A DNA stretch of 64,000 nucleotides from Rhodobacteraceae bacterium S2214 (GCA_025141675.1 CP081161.1:3263501-3327500); one strand, 5' to 3'. Positions 28,711-38,152 are shown, numbered from the stretch's first letter. The notes: a model not told the origin generated them from the sequence alone. Numbers and translations: made by a program.

Positions 28711-29205
28711 GTGGACGGTTTATCATCTTGGGCAGCGGCGTGGTTTCTCCTCGCCGCTGTTCCTATTTCAGGCTTTGTGATTTTCAGCGATCTGGCGCGG
28801 ATGAAGATCCCGAATGTAGCGGTCGGTGCACTGGTCGCCAGCTATGCCGTGCTTGGGCTGATTGCATTGCCAATTGATCAATATCTTTGGCATTGGACCC
28901 ATTTACCTGTTCTTTTGCTGGTCGGGATCATCTTGAACGCAGCGGGCGCGATGGGTGCTGGTGACGCGAAATTCATCGCCGCCGCAGGTCCGTTTATCGC
29001 CACGGCCGACATCCAACTGATGATCCCACTGTTTTCGGCCTGCTTGCTGGCAGGGTTCTTTGCGCATCGTTTGGCACGCATGTCCCCGATCCGCAAAGCG
29101 GTGCCCCATTGGGAAAGCTGGACAACTGGCAAGCGGTTTCCGATGGGTTTTCCGCTGGGCATGACGCTAGTCATTTATCTGCTGATGGTGCTGGTCTTGC
29201 GCTAA
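28711..29205 (+). CDS. cpaA: prepilin peptidase CpaA/TadV
   Basis: Aspartic membrane protease (A24 family) that removes the leader from Flp prepilins, 164 residues. The two catalytic aspartates lie in FSDLARMKIPN and GAGDAKFIAAAG (the GxGD motif). About five membrane helices are predicted. There is no methyltransferase domain, as usual for TadV. The start is GTG 28711, 12 bases after the TPR gene. It is last in its block, ahead of a terminator. Confidence 0.93.
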   Translation: MDGLSSWAAAWFLLAAVPISGFVIFSDLARMKIPNVAVGALVASYAVLGLIALPIDQYLWHWTHLPVLLLVGIILNAAGAMGAGDAKFIAAAGPFIATADIQLMIPLFSACLLAGFFAHRLARMSPIRKAVPHWESWTTGKRFPMGFPLGMTLVIYLLMVLVLR

Positions 29206-29282
29206 GCAATCACAAATGCCACCGAAAACCAGTCATTTGTTCATCATTTCGCCATAATACCCGTGTTGTTTGAACCCTAATT

Positions 29283-29305
29283 CACCCCGCCCAAACGGGG
29301 TGTTT
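29283..29305 (+). terminator. terminator at the end of the tad block
   Basis: CACCCCG and CGGGGTG form a 7-base stem with a CCCAAA loop followed by TTT. It lies between the prepilin peptidase and the AAA+ gene, so the latter is probably expressed separately. Confidence 0.75.
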
Positions 29306-29330
29306 CGTGCAGTCAGACAGCAGGCCCATT

Positions 29331-30641
29331 ATGAACGTACATACCCAATCCGTTATGGCACCCCCCGCCCCCAAAGGGCTGGCAGGGATGCAATTGCCCA
29401 TGTCGATGATGCGCGACATCCTGATCAAGACCATGTTCCGAATGAACCTCAATCAGGTTAGCGAACTCAGCCCTGTGATCTGTTTGCCGATCCCCGTTGT
29501 GCAAGAACTGGTCGATATGGCGCGGTCCCAACTGCTGCTGGAAGCGACAGGCACCATGTCTGCCACCGCTGGCAACGAAATGGGGTATCAGCTGACGGAC
29601 GCCGGTAAATCCCGCGCATTGGATGCGCTGTCGCAGTCTGAATATTTCGGCGCGATGCCTGTTCCGCTGGAGGTGTATCGCGATCAGGTGCAACGCCAAT
29701 CCATTCGAAACATTCAGGTATCGCGTGACCGTCTGACGTCCGCGATGGGCCATCTGATCCTGCCTGACGCCCTGCTGGACCAACTTGGGCCAGCGGTTGG
29801 TGCGGGACGTTCCGTGCTGATGTACGGACCACCGGGCAACGGTAAGTCATCGATTTCAAACGGTATTCGGGATGCGCTTGGCGACAAGATCTACGTGCCG
29901 CGCGCCATCGAATATTCAGGTCAGGTGATTACCGTCTATGACCCGATTGTGCACAACGCCGCCGAAGACGATGTCGATGACCCTAATTCGCTGCGCCGGA
30001 CGTCGGGCCGTTTTGATACCCGCTACGTCAAATGCGAACGGCCAACCGTGATCACAGGTGGTGAACTTTCACTATCGATGCTTGATCTTGTCTATAATTC
30101 GACCGCGCGGACCTATCAGGCGCCTTTGCAGCTGAAATCCAGCGGTGGCATTTTCATCGTGGACGACCTTGGCCGTCAGGCTGAACCGCCGCAGGCATTG
30201 ATTAACCGCTGGATCGTTCCGCTGGAAGAAAACAAAGATATTCTGGCCCTACAATCTGGTGAAAAGTTCGAAGTGCCATTCGACACGCTCGTGATTTTCT
30301 CGACCAACTTCCACCCGAACAAGATCTTCGATAAGGCGGCTTTGCGCCGGATTTTCTATAAGATCAAAATTGACGGGCCGGATCAGGCGGATTTCTTGAA
30401 AATCTTTGCGATGGTCGCCCGTAAGCGTCGGATGCCGTTGGACGAAGACACGTTGATCCACCTGCTGAACAACCGCTATCCGGAAATCGGCAACGCCTAT
30501 GCGAACTATCAGCCGATCTTCCTCATCGACCAGATGATCGCGATTTGTGACTTTGAAGGTATTCCTTATCAGATGACACCAAAACTGGTGGATCGTGCAT
30601 GGGAAAACATGTTCGTCAAAGAAGAAGACATTATCCACTAA
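29331..30641 (+). CDS. AAA+ ATPase adjoining the tad locus
   Basis: A 436-residue ATPase of uncertain role. The Walker A motif GPPGNGKSSISNGI lies near residue 166 and a Walker B-like IFIVDDLGRQ near 280; a sensor segment VIFSTNFHPNKIFDKAALRR follows, with an arginine pair. The first 160 residues contain no recognised domain and are helical. A C-terminal lid is present. Similar ATPases lie next to tad genes in related bacteria, but no function is established. The start ATG 29331 is preferred to GTG 29307; its ribosome site is weak. No partner (for example a VWA-domain protein) is adjacent. Confidence 0.8.
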   Translation: MNVHTQSVMAPPAPKGLAGMQLPMSMMRDILIKTMFRMNLNQVSELSPVICLPIPVVQELVDMARSQLLLEATGTMSATAGNEMGYQLTDAGKSRALDALSQSEYFGAMPVPLEVYRDQVQRQSIRNIQVSRDRLTSAMGHLILPDALLDQLGPAVGAGRSVLMYGPPGNGKSSISNGIRDALGDKIYVPRAIEYSGQVITVYDPIVHNAAEDDVDDPNSLRRTSGRFDTRYVKCERPTVITGGELSLSMLDLVYNSTARTYQAPLQLKSSGGIFIVDDLGRQAEPPQALINRWIVPLEENKDILALQSGEKFEVPFDTLVIFSTNFHPNKIFDKAALRRIFYKIKIDGPDQADFLKIFAMVARKRRMPLDEDTLIHLLNNRYPEIGNAYANYQPIFLIDQMIAICDFEGIPYQMTPKLVDRAWENMFVKEEDIIH

Positions 30642-30722
30642 CGACGCGTCTTCATATCGCGAAAACAATGCATTCCAGCGGTCGCCCATTGCAGCCGCTG
30701 GCGTTTGCCATACCTTAAGCGC

Positions 30723-33134
30723 ATGAGCGCCCTGCCCCCCCAATTCACCAACTGGTTCGCGCAACGCGGTTGGTCGATCCACCCGCATCAGCAAGACATG
30801 TTGGACCGCAAGGACCTGCCCGCGTTAATGCTGATTGCCCCGACTGGCGGCGGCAAAACACTGGCCGGTTTCCTGCCCACTTTGGTGGAACTAGCGGATG
30901 GCGGGCACGACGGGTTGCACACGTTGTATGTGTCACCGTTGAAAGCCTTAGCCGCTGATATCAAACGTAATTTGCGCACGCCGGTTGATGAAATGGACCT
31001 GCCGATCCGCATTGAGGACCGCACTGGCGACACGTCTTACACGCAAAAACGCAGGCAACGCGCTGACCCGCCACATATCCTGCTCACCACGCCGGAAAGC
31101 CTTGCGCTGCTGACATCCTACGAAGATGCGCCGCGCATGTTTAAGGGTGTCCAGCGCATTATCGTGGACGAAATTCACGCGCTCGCGGAAAGCAAACGCG
31201 GCGATCAGCTGATGCTTGCCCTATCCCGCTTGCAAGCCATGTCGCCCGATCTGCGCCGCGTTGGTCTGTCTGCGACGGTCGAGGACCCTGCCGCGATTGC
31301 GCATGAACTGGCCTGCCATCCTGATCCCTGCCCCATCTTGCATGCCGATCCCGGCCCTGCGCCTGACATCCAGATGCTTGTCACCGAAGAACAACCGCCA
31401 TGGACCGGTGGTGGCGGCAAATACGCGATCCCTGCCGTCTTGGATCAGGTCAAAAAACACAACACGACGCTGATCTTTCACAACACCCGCGCGCAGGCCG
31501 AAATCTTTTTCCACAATCTTTGGCTTGCGAATGAAGAGGCGCTGCCGATTGGTATCCACCACGGATCATTGGATAAATCCCAACGCGAAAAGGTCGAAGC
31601 GGCCATGGTCGCCGGTAATCTGAAGGCGATTGTCTGCACCGGATCGCTTGATCTGGGCATTGACTGGGGCGACGTCGATCTGGTGATCCAAGTTGGTGCG
31701 CCTAAGAATGTGAAACGTCTGGTGCAGCGGATCGGACGCGCCAACCACCGCTATAATGCACCGTCCAAGGCGCTGCTTGTGCCTGCAAACAGGTTCGAAG
31801 TGGTCGAATGCGTCGCGGCGTTAGAGGCCGTGCATGCCCACGATCTGGACGGTGATCCAAAGGGCCCCGGTCCACGCGATGTTCTGTGCCAGCACATTCT
31901 GATCATCGCCTGTGCAGGGCCGTTCGATGTTGATGACCTGTACGCTGAAGTGAAGACCGTCGGCGCGTTTTCGGGTCTTTCGCGTCCTGATTTCGATGCC
32001 TGTTTCGATTTCTGCGCGACCGGTGGTTATGCGCTGCGGGCCTACGACAAATGGCAGCGACTGATGCAGCGGCCTGACGGGTTGTGGCAATTGCGCGATC
32101 CGCGTGCGGCACAGCGCATTCGTATGAACATCGGGACCATTCAGGACACCGAAACGCTAAAGGTCAAACTCAAGGGTAATTTCAAGGCGTTAGGCGAGAT
32201 CGAAGAAAGCTTTGCCGCGACCCTGACCCCTGGTGATACGTTCCTGATCGGTGGGCAAATCGTGCGCTATGACAGCCTGAAAGAGCTGACAGTGCAGGTC
32301 ACGCGGGACGCGGCTAAAACGCCCAAGATTGCGACATTCATGGGCACCAAATTCGCGACATCGACCCAACTGCAGGCCCGCATTCTGCGCATGTTCCAGC
32401 AGGACAGCTGGCCACAACTGCCTATGCACACCGCTGAATGGCTGCATCTGCAACGCGACATTTCCAAACTGCCCGAGGCGGATCGGATTCTTGTTGAAAG
32501 CATGTATTTCGACGACCGCCACTATACATGTGTCTACGGTTTTGCGGGGCGCAATGCGCAACAGACACTCGGTTTGCTTCTGACACAACGGATGGAACAG
32601 CTGGGCCTGCACCCCATGGGGTTTGTGGCGACCGATTATGCGACGCTGTTTTGGGGGCTGGATCCGGTCACTGATCCTGCCCCGTTATTTGATACGACGG
32701 CCATCACCGACGGCTTTGAGACATGGCTGGGTGGCAATGCTGTGATGAAGAAGACGTTTCGTGGGGCCGCGACGATTGCTGGGCTGATCGAACGGAATCT
32801 GCCGCAAAAACGCAAAACCGGAAGGCAGGCAACATTTTCCAGCGATATCCTGTATGACACGCTTTACAAATACGACCCTGACCACCTGATCCTGCAAATC
32901 ACACGGGAGGAGGCGTTGCGCGGGCTTGTCGACTTTGGCCGGATCGCCGAGATGATGGAAAGGACTGCAGGCCGCATTGACCATGTCATTCTGGATCGTG
33001 TGTCGCCATTGTCTGCGCCCATGTTGTTAGAACGGGGCAAAGTGATGGTCGCAGGTAGCGCGCAGGATAAGCTGTTGGAAGACACTGCCGCATTGCTAAT
33101 GGAAAGCGCAGGGTTAAGCCAACTGCCCCAATAA
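30723..33134 (+). CDS. ligase-associated DEXH-box DNA helicase (Lhr-like)
   Basis: Superfamily 2 helicase of the Lhr kind found with bacterial ATP-dependent DNA ligase and PdeM, 803 residues. Motif I is APTGGGKTLAGF at about residues 38-49, motif II is DEIHALAESKRG near 150, and motif VI is QRIGRANHRY near 335. A long C-terminal region with winged-helix and beta-bundle parts follows. The start is ATG 30723 (MSALPPQFTNWFAQRGWSIH). pdeM follows 39 bases later. The ligase and exonuclease that often belong to this set are not upstream here. Confidence 0.93.
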   Translation: MSALPPQFTNWFAQRGWSIHPHQQDMLDRKDLPALMLIAPTGGGKTLAGFLPTLVELADGGHDGLHTLYVSPLKALAADIKRNLRTPVDEMDLPIRIEDRTGDTSYTQKRRQRADPPHILLTTPESLALLTSYEDAPRMFKGVQRIIVDEIHALAESKRGDQLMLALSRLQAMSPDLRRVGLSATVEDPAAIAHELACHPDPCPILHADPGPAPDIQMLVTEEQPPWTGGGGKYAIPAVLDQVKKHNTTLIFHNTRAQAEIFFHNLWLANEEALPIGIHHGSLDKSQREKVEAAMVAGNLKAIVCTGSLDLGIDWGDVDLVIQVGAPKNVKRLVQRIGRANHRYNAPSKALLVPANRFEVVECVAALEAVHAHDLDGDPKGPGPRDVLCQHILIIACAGPFDVDDLYAEVKTVGAFSGLSRPDFDACFDFCATGGYALRAYDKWQRLMQRPDGLWQLRDPRAAQRIRMNIGTIQDTETLKVKLKGNFKALGEIEESFAATLTPGDTFLIGGQIVRYDSLKELTVQVTRDAAKTPKIATFMGTKFATSTQLQARILRMFQQDSWPQLPMHTAEWLHLQRDISKLPEADRILVESMYFDDRHYTCVYGFAGRNAQQTLGLLLTQRMEQLGLHPMGFVATDYATLFWGLDPVTDPAPLFDTTAITDGFETWLGGNAVMKKTFRGAATIAGLIERNLPQKRKTGRQATFSSDILYDTLYKYDPDHLILQITREEALRGLVDFGRIAEMMERTAGRIDHVILDRVSPLSAPMLLERGKVMVAGSAQDKLLEDTAALLMESAGLSQLPQ

Positions 33135-33173
33135 CGCTTGCCAATCGCACGCCAGCGCGGCACTTCCATCGCT

Positions 33174-33863
33174 ATGACCGCCCATGTTTTTACCTTCGCT
33201 GATCTGACGTTCCATGCCGAAGCCACCGGTGCGCTTTGGATCCCTGACCATCGTACCTTGGTTGTCTCTGACCTGCATTTGGGTAAATCGGACAGAATCG
33301 CGCGCCGAACTGGCACCTTAATCCCGCCATACGAAAACTTTGAAACGCTCAATCGGCTGGAAGCAGAGATCAACCGTCTCGATCCGCAGCAGGTCGTTTG
33401 TCTGGGCGATAGTTTTGATGATCTTCTCGGTGTCGATGCGCTGGATGAGGTGAATCAAGCGACGCTGCTGCGCCTACAAGCGGGACGCACGTGGGTGTGG
33501 ATCGAAGGGAACCACGATCCGGGGCCCGTGGATCTAGGCGGTAGCCATCTAAGCGAAATGACTATCGGCACGGTGGCTTTTCGCCATATCGCCAGCGACG
33601 CGGTGCCCGAAGTATCCGGCCACTATCACCCAAAACACGGTGTCCCGGGAATGGGGCGGCTGAGGCCCTGTTTCGTCTACGATACCCAGCGTCTGATCCT
33701 GCCCGCTTTTGGGGCATACACCGGTGGGCTAAAGGTGTCAGATGCCGCGATACGTCAGCTCTTTAGCAAACAGGCGATCACTGTGTTAACTGGGTCTCGC
33801 GCTGTTCCCGTGCCTCTGGGATTAGTCCGGCGGCAACAAGGACGGGGCGGTAGGTTCGGCTAA
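33174..33863 (+). CDS. pdeM: ligase-associated metallophosphatase/endonuclease PdeM
   Basis: Calcineurin-like metallophosphoesterase of the ligase-associated DNA-damage set, 229 residues. All five metal motifs are visible: VVSDLHLGKS, CLGDSFDD, WIEGNHDPGP, FRHIA (weak) and SGHYHPKHG. The C-terminal tail (PLGLVRRQQGRGGRFG) is basic. The start is ATG 33174. The last 86 bases overlap the 3' end of the opposite LytTR gene, an antisense overlap of two real genes. Confidence 0.92.
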   Translation: MTAHVFTFADLTFHAEATGALWIPDHRTLVVSDLHLGKSDRIARRTGTLIPPYENFETLNRLEAEINRLDPQQVVCLGDSFDDLLGVDALDEVNQATLLRLQAGRTWVWIEGNHDPGPVDLGGSHLSEMTIGTVAFRHIASDAVPEVSGHYHPKHGVPGMGRLRPCFVYDTQRLILPAFGAYTGGLKVSDAAIRQLFSKQAITVLTGSRAVPVPLGLVRRQQGRGGRFG

Positions 33864-34596
33864 TCGGGACACGCACTCCCGTAGTCAATTCCAACAGTTC
33901 GCGGCGACCTTCGTAGATAATGCCTTTGACGTGCGCCTGACTGACCCAATGGGACCGGTGGGTGATATAGCCCATGACATCATCCATTTCGGCAATTGCG
34001 TCTGATAACCGCATCAATAGGCGCTGCTCGCTGCCGTCGGACAGGCCGACAAGCACATAGTGATCGTTCACGGTGAGGCGGGTGATAGCAAATTCGTTCG
34101 AACAAATCCCTAACCGACTGAATAAACGTGGTGGCAGCGGGGCTTCTTCAACAGGTTCATCACGTGGATCAACAAAGACAGGTTCCGGATTAATCAGCGC
34201 AAACAGCGCTGTGCATGTCCCCGTGGTCAGCAAAACCCAAGATGACAAAATAGCCAGCGAAATATTGTCTGCGCCCCATGATACGGGACCCAAATTCAAA
34301 AAGGTGAAAAGAATGGGGGAAAAGACGCCGCTAAAAATGAGGAAATCAATTGTCCGACTTTCGGCCAAAGACCGTCCTTCAAAGAAAGTCGCGGTCAAAC
34401 TGTGGGTAATTGCTTTTGTGACATAGGCACCCACAAAAACGGGGCCCCAAAATAGCATTCGGGCCCCGACGCTTAAGTCCGAGAAACTGCCAAAGGGTCC
34501 CGCGAATGAAAAGAAAATGCACCCAAAAACGACCATCGAAAAAATGCGACCGTTCGTCAAAACTTTGGCAACTTGCCTTCCGAAATTTCGCAACAC
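33778..34596 (-). CDS. membrane-anchored LytTR-type transcription regulator
   Basis: A 272-residue protein. The first half has about four membrane helices (FSMVVFGCIFFSFAGPFGS, MLFWGPVFVGAYVTKAI, IDFLIFSGVFSPILFTFL, LAILSSWVLLTTGTCTALFA). The C-terminal part from about residue 165 is a LytTR DNA-binding domain: ITRLTVNDHYVLVGLSDG, MRLSDAIAEMDD, THRSHWVSQAHV and the end of the beta sheet LELTTGVRVPISRTYRPV. No receiver domain is present, so the membrane part may sense the signal. Target genes are unknown. It is downstream of folD but separated by 111 bases. Confidence 0.85.
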   Translation of the reverse strand: MLRNFGRQVAKVLTNGRIFSMVVFGCIFFSFAGPFGSFSDLSVGARMLFWGPVFVGAYVTKAITHSLTATFFEGRSLAESRTIDFLIFSGVFSPILFTFLNLGPVSWGADNISLAILSSWVLLTTGTCTALFALINPEPVFVDPRDEPVEEAPLPPRLFSRLGICSNEFAITRLTVNDHYVLVGLSDGSEQRLLMRLSDAIAEMDDVMGYITHRSHWVSQAHVKGIIYEGRRELLELTTGVRVPISRTYRPVLVAAGLIPEAREQRETQLTQ

Positions 34597-34707
34597 CTAC
34601 CCCGTAACTAAAATCATAAAGCACAATTAATAGTCACTAGGTTAAGTTCTCGTATGGTGATCTCCAAGTCTAAATAATGTTAGTCGCCAAATTATCGTTA
34701 CGTAACT

Positions 34708-35616
34708 TTATGCGGTCAGACCTTCAGGCTCTGCTAAACCATTGGCGCGACAGCATGCTGTCACGGTATTGGCCAGCAAACATGCGATCGTCATTGGGCC
34801 AACACCGCCCGGAACCGGGGTAATTGCACCCGCCACCGCAGCGCAGCTTTCGTAGTCAGCATCGCCAACCAAACGCGTCTTCGGTGTACCATCTTCCTTG
34901 AGACCTGCATCGATACGGTTAATGCCAACGTCAATAACGGTTGCACCTTCCTTGATCCAATCGCCGGGCACCATTTCAGGACGTCCGACTGCTGCGACAA
35001 CAATATCCGCCTGCTTTACAGTTCCGGCCAAATCTTTTGTACGGCTATGTGCAATGGTCACCGTGCAGCTATCATTTAACAACAATTGCGCCATTGGTTT
35101 CCCGACAATATTTGACCGCCCGATAACGACGGCGTTCAAACCGGACAAAGAACCGTGATGTTCACGCAACATCATCAAGCAACCCAATGGCGTGCAAGGC
35201 ACCATTGATTTCTGACCTGTACCAAGCAGGCCAACATTTGAAATGTGAAAACCATCCACATCTTTTGCTGGGTCAATTGAATTAATCACCAAATCACTGT
35301 CGAGGTGATCAGGCAAAGGCAATTGAACCAGAATACCGTGGACCGCTGGATCAGCATTCAAATCAGCAATCACTTTGAGCAACGCTTCTTCTGTCGTATC
35401 GACGTCCAATTTGTGCTCGTAGGAATTCATCCCGACCTCAACGGTCATTTTGCCCTTTGAACGGACGTAGACTTGGCTCGCCGGATCTTCGCCAACCAAG
35501 ACCACAGCCAGACCCGGCGTGATCCCGTTCACTTCTTTCAGGCGGGCAACATGCTCGCCTACTTGGCCGCGGACTTTGGCCGCAAAGGCTTTTCCGTCGA
35601 TTACAGTCGCAGTCAT
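34708..35616 (-). CDS. folD: methylenetetrahydrofolate dehydrogenase/cyclohydrolase FolD
   Basis: Interconverts 5,10-methylene-THF and 10-formyl-THF through the methenyl form, 302 residues. The catalytic segment [20 protein letters not shown] contains the Tyr and Lys; [25 protein letters not shown] (NADP site) and [18 protein letters not shown] are diagnostic. It follows fhs on the same strand with a 117-base gap. Together the two form a pathway that oxidises or supplies one-carbon units, which in roseobacters often serves methyl-group catabolism. Confidence 0.96.
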   Translation of the reverse strand: MTATVIDGKAFAAKVRGQVGEHVARLKEVNGITPGLAVVLVGEDPASQVYVRSKGKMTVEVGMNSYEHKLDVDTTEEALLKVIADLNADPAVHGILVQLPLPDHLDSDLVINSIDPAKDVDGFHISNVGLLGTGQKSMVPCTPLGCLMMLREHHGSLSGLNAVVIGRSNIVGKPMAQLLLNDSCTVTIAHSRTKDLAGTVKQADIVVAAVGRPEMVPGDWIKEGATVIDVGINRIDAGLKEDGTPKTRLVGDADYESCAAVAGAITPVPGGVGPMTIACLLANTVTACCRANGLAEPEGLTA

Positions 35617-35693
35617 GTCATACCTCAGTCTTAGGAAATGTAAGGCGCTTTTGGGGGAAGTTTACCACGGTCGCAAGCACCTTTGGGATGGTG

Positions 35694-35728
35694 GGTGGGG
35701 CGTCGGCGCAGCCGCGCGTCGCCCCACC
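35694..35728. promoter_or_regulatory. stem-loop between fhs and folD
   Basis: GGTGGGGCG (35694-35702) and CGCCCCACC (35720-35728) form a 9-base stem with a 17-base GC-rich loop. The T-run lies on the plus side, so on the transcribed minus strand it is not a proper terminator; it may stabilise the fhs 3' end or tune folD expression. Confidence 0.45.
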
Positions 35729-35733
35729 ATTTT

Positions 35734-37410
35734 TTAAAACAGGCCTTCGATTTGGCCGTCAGCGTTCAAGTGAATCGCCTCCGCAGATGGGACACGTGGC
35801 AAGCCAGGCATCGTCATAATCTCACCGCAGATCACAACCACAAATCCCGCACCTGCACTCAAACGTACTTCGCGAACAGGAACAGAATGCCCAGTAGGCG
35901 CGCCGCGCACGGTCGGGTCTGTGGTGAATGAATACTGTGTTTTTGCCATGCAAATCGGCAGGTTACCGTATCCTTGATCTTCCCAGTCCTTCAACTGCGT
36001 CCGCAATTTCTGATCCATCAACACTTCATCGGCATGATAGATACGCTTTGCAATCGTATCGATTTTATCAAAAAGGCTCATGTCATCTGGGTAGATCGGC
36101 GCGAAATTCGAAATACCGGCCTCGGCGACCTCAGCAACCTTTTTCGCAAGGTCTTCAGACCCTTTTGATCCGAACTCCCAGTGCTGTGACAACACGGCTT
36201 CGGACCCTTGTGTCGCGACATAGTCTTTGACGGCTTGGACTTCCGCATCCGTATCCGTGACAAAGTGGTTAATCGCGACAACAACCGGCACGCCGAATGA
36301 TTTCAGGTTTCCGATATGGCGACCAAGGTTGGCACACCCCGACTTCACTGCCTCAACATTCTCAGCGCCCAAATCTGCCTTTGCGACGCCGCCATTCATC
36401 TTCATGGCCCGGACCGTTGCAACAAGAACGACGCAATCCGGCGAAAGCCCCGCTTTGCGGCATTTGATGTTCAGGAATTTTTCTGCGCCCAAATCCGCGC
36501 CAAAGCCTGCTTCAGTCACAACGTAATCAGCAATTTTCAACGCCGTAGTCGTCGCCGTAACCGAATTGCAGCCATGTGCGATATTCGCAAACGGGCCGCC
36601 GTGGACAAAAGCAGGATTATTCTCCAGCGTTTGCACAAGGTTTGGCTGCATCGCGTCTTTCAACAGGACAGTCATTGCACCGTCAGCCTTGATATCACGA
36701 CAGAAAACCGGAGACCGATCCCGACGATAGGCCACAATCATATCGCCCAAACGGTTTTGCAAATCTTCAAGATTTTTGGCCAAGCACAGGATCGCCATCA
36801 CTTCTGATGCAACCGTGATGTCAAACCCGCCTTCACGTGGGAAACCGTTTGCAACACCGCCAAGGTTCACATTGATCTGGCGCAGGGCCCGATCGTTCAT
36901 ATCCAATACGCGACGCCAAGCAACGCGGCGAATGTCGATTTCTAGCGAATTGCCCCAGTATACGTGATTATCGAGCATCGCGGCCAACAAATTGTGGGCC
37001 GAAGTAATCGCGTGGAAATCACCTGTAAAATGCAGGTTCATGTCTTCCATAGGGACAACTTGCGCCATCCCACCGCCAGCAGCCCCACCTTTCATACCAA
37101 AGTTTGGCCCAAGCGACGCCTCGCGGATACAAACAGCGGCCTTTTTGCCGATCCGGTTTAAACCATCGCCCAACCCGACAGTCGTCGTCGTCTTACCTTC
37201 GCCCGCAGGGGTCGGATTGATCGCGGTCACGAGGACAAGTTTACCGTTTGGCCGATCTTGAACGGAATCGATGAAAGATTGGCTAACTTTCGCTTTGTCG
37301 TGGCCGTAGGGCAGCAGATCGTCGCTGCTAATGCCTAACTTCGCGCCGATTTCTTGAATCGGTTGTTTGACTGCTTCGCGTGCAATCTCGATATCCGTCT
37401 TATAAGCCAT
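35734..37410 (-). CDS. fhs: formate-tetrahydrofolate ligase
   Basis: ATP-dependent formation of 10-formyl-THF from formate and THF, 558 residues. The P-loop [18 protein letters not shown] lies near residue 64 and [19 protein letters not shown] further on; both are family hallmarks. I use the ATG 37410 ([20 protein letters not shown]), which follows a GGAGGC site, and not the upstream frame to 37470. Coupled by place with folD. A small hairpin, CGGGC-AACT-GCCCG, stands in the leader at 37428-37441. Confidence 0.97.
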   Translation of the reverse strand: MAYKTDIEIAREAVKQPIQEIGAKLGISSDDLLPYGHDKAKVSQSFIDSVQDRPNGKLVLVTAINPTPAGEGKTTTTVGLGDGLNRIGKKAAVCIREASLGPNFGMKGGAAGGGMAQVVPMEDMNLHFTGDFHAITSAHNLLAAMLDNHVYWGNSLEIDIRRVAWRRVLDMNDRALRQINVNLGGVANGFPREGGFDITVASEVMAILCLAKNLEDLQNRLGDMIVAYRRDRSPVFCRDIKADGAMTVLLKDAMQPNLVQTLENNPAFVHGGPFANIAHGCNSVTATTTALKIADYVVTEAGFGADLGAEKFLNIKCRKAGLSPDCVVLVATVRAMKMNGGVAKADLGAENVEAVKSGCANLGRHIGNLKSFGVPVVVAINHFVTDTDAEVQAVKDYVATQGSEAVLSQHWEFGSKGSEDLAKKVAEVAEAGISNFAPIYPDDMSLFDKIDTIAKRIYHADEVLMDQKLRTQLKDWEDQGYGNLPICMAKTQYSFTTDPTVRGAPTGHSVPVREVRLSAGAGFVVVICGEIMTMPGLPRVPSAEAIHLNADGQIEGLF

Positions 37411-37549
37411 GGTGCCTCCCTGATGCGCGGGCAACTGCCCGTGTTCTAAATCGCTTCTATCGATCGGCAAAGAAGATCAGCACCGCGATTGCGACATAAC
37501 GCCTGCCGGAATCGTCGGTTTCATGGAGGATCGTTTCGGATTGGAAACC

Positions 37550-38152
37550 TTAGCCTTCAAAAAGGTCCGGTTGGGCCATCCACGCGCGCTGATCAGGGAC
37601 ATGCAAGGTCAACGTGTCGCCCAACCGCAATGTGCCCTCGCGTTCGACCCAGGCGGTGACCCCGCGCATACCAGCGGCGGCCGCTTTGAACGCTTTCCCA
37701 TGGCCCGGTTTCGCCGCCTCAATTGTCTTGGCGGGAAAGATACAAGGCCTGTTTTGCATGTCGACGGTCAGGGTCACCCCGTCTTGCGACTGCAATCGTG
37801 ATGATGGCGGCACATGCGAAAAATCCGGTATGCCGTCCACCACGATTGATGCGCCCAACCAAGCGGGATCAATCGCATCCAAACCCAACGCCGCTGCGAT
37901 CTTTGCTAGTTCTGACGCGCACACGATGCTGATTTGACGGGTATTCCGGATTTCGGTGTCACGCGGGTATTGAGACAAAACACGACTGCACGACGGACGG
38001 GTTAACCCTGCATGAACTTCGTTCTTCGCACCGGCAAAGGTCAACGGCATGTCTTGCAGCGCGTTGGTTTGAATCTCCGGCGTTGCCCGATTGGGCACCG
38101 ACCCGAGCCACGTAATTTTTCCTGAAAATGATGTGGGGGTCAGTGCTGGCAT
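37550..38152 (-). CDS. MOSC domain protein
   Basis: A 200-residue protein with a MOSC domain, the fold that carries sulfur or molybdenum-cofactor chemistry. Motifs include the N-terminal SVPNRATPEIQTNALQDMPL, ENRxRPC-like VDMQNRPCIFPAK with the conserved Cys, and GMRGVTAWVEREGTLRLGD. The start is ATG 38152 (MPALTPTSFSG); the longer frame to 38242 enters the ftsH terminator region. Substrate unknown. It is on the same strand as fhs but 139 bases ahead, with a possible small hairpin between. Confidence 0.85.
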   Translation of the reverse strand: MPALTPTSFSGKITWLGSVPNRATPEIQTNALQDMPLTFAGAKNEVHAGLTRPSCSRVLSQYPRDTEIRNTRQISIVCASELAKIAAALGLDAIDPAWLGASIVVDGIPDFSHVPPSSRLQSQDGVTLTVDMQNRPCIFPAKTIEAAKPGHGKAFKAAAAGMRGVTAWVEREGTLRLGDTLTLHVPDQRAWMAQPDLFEG

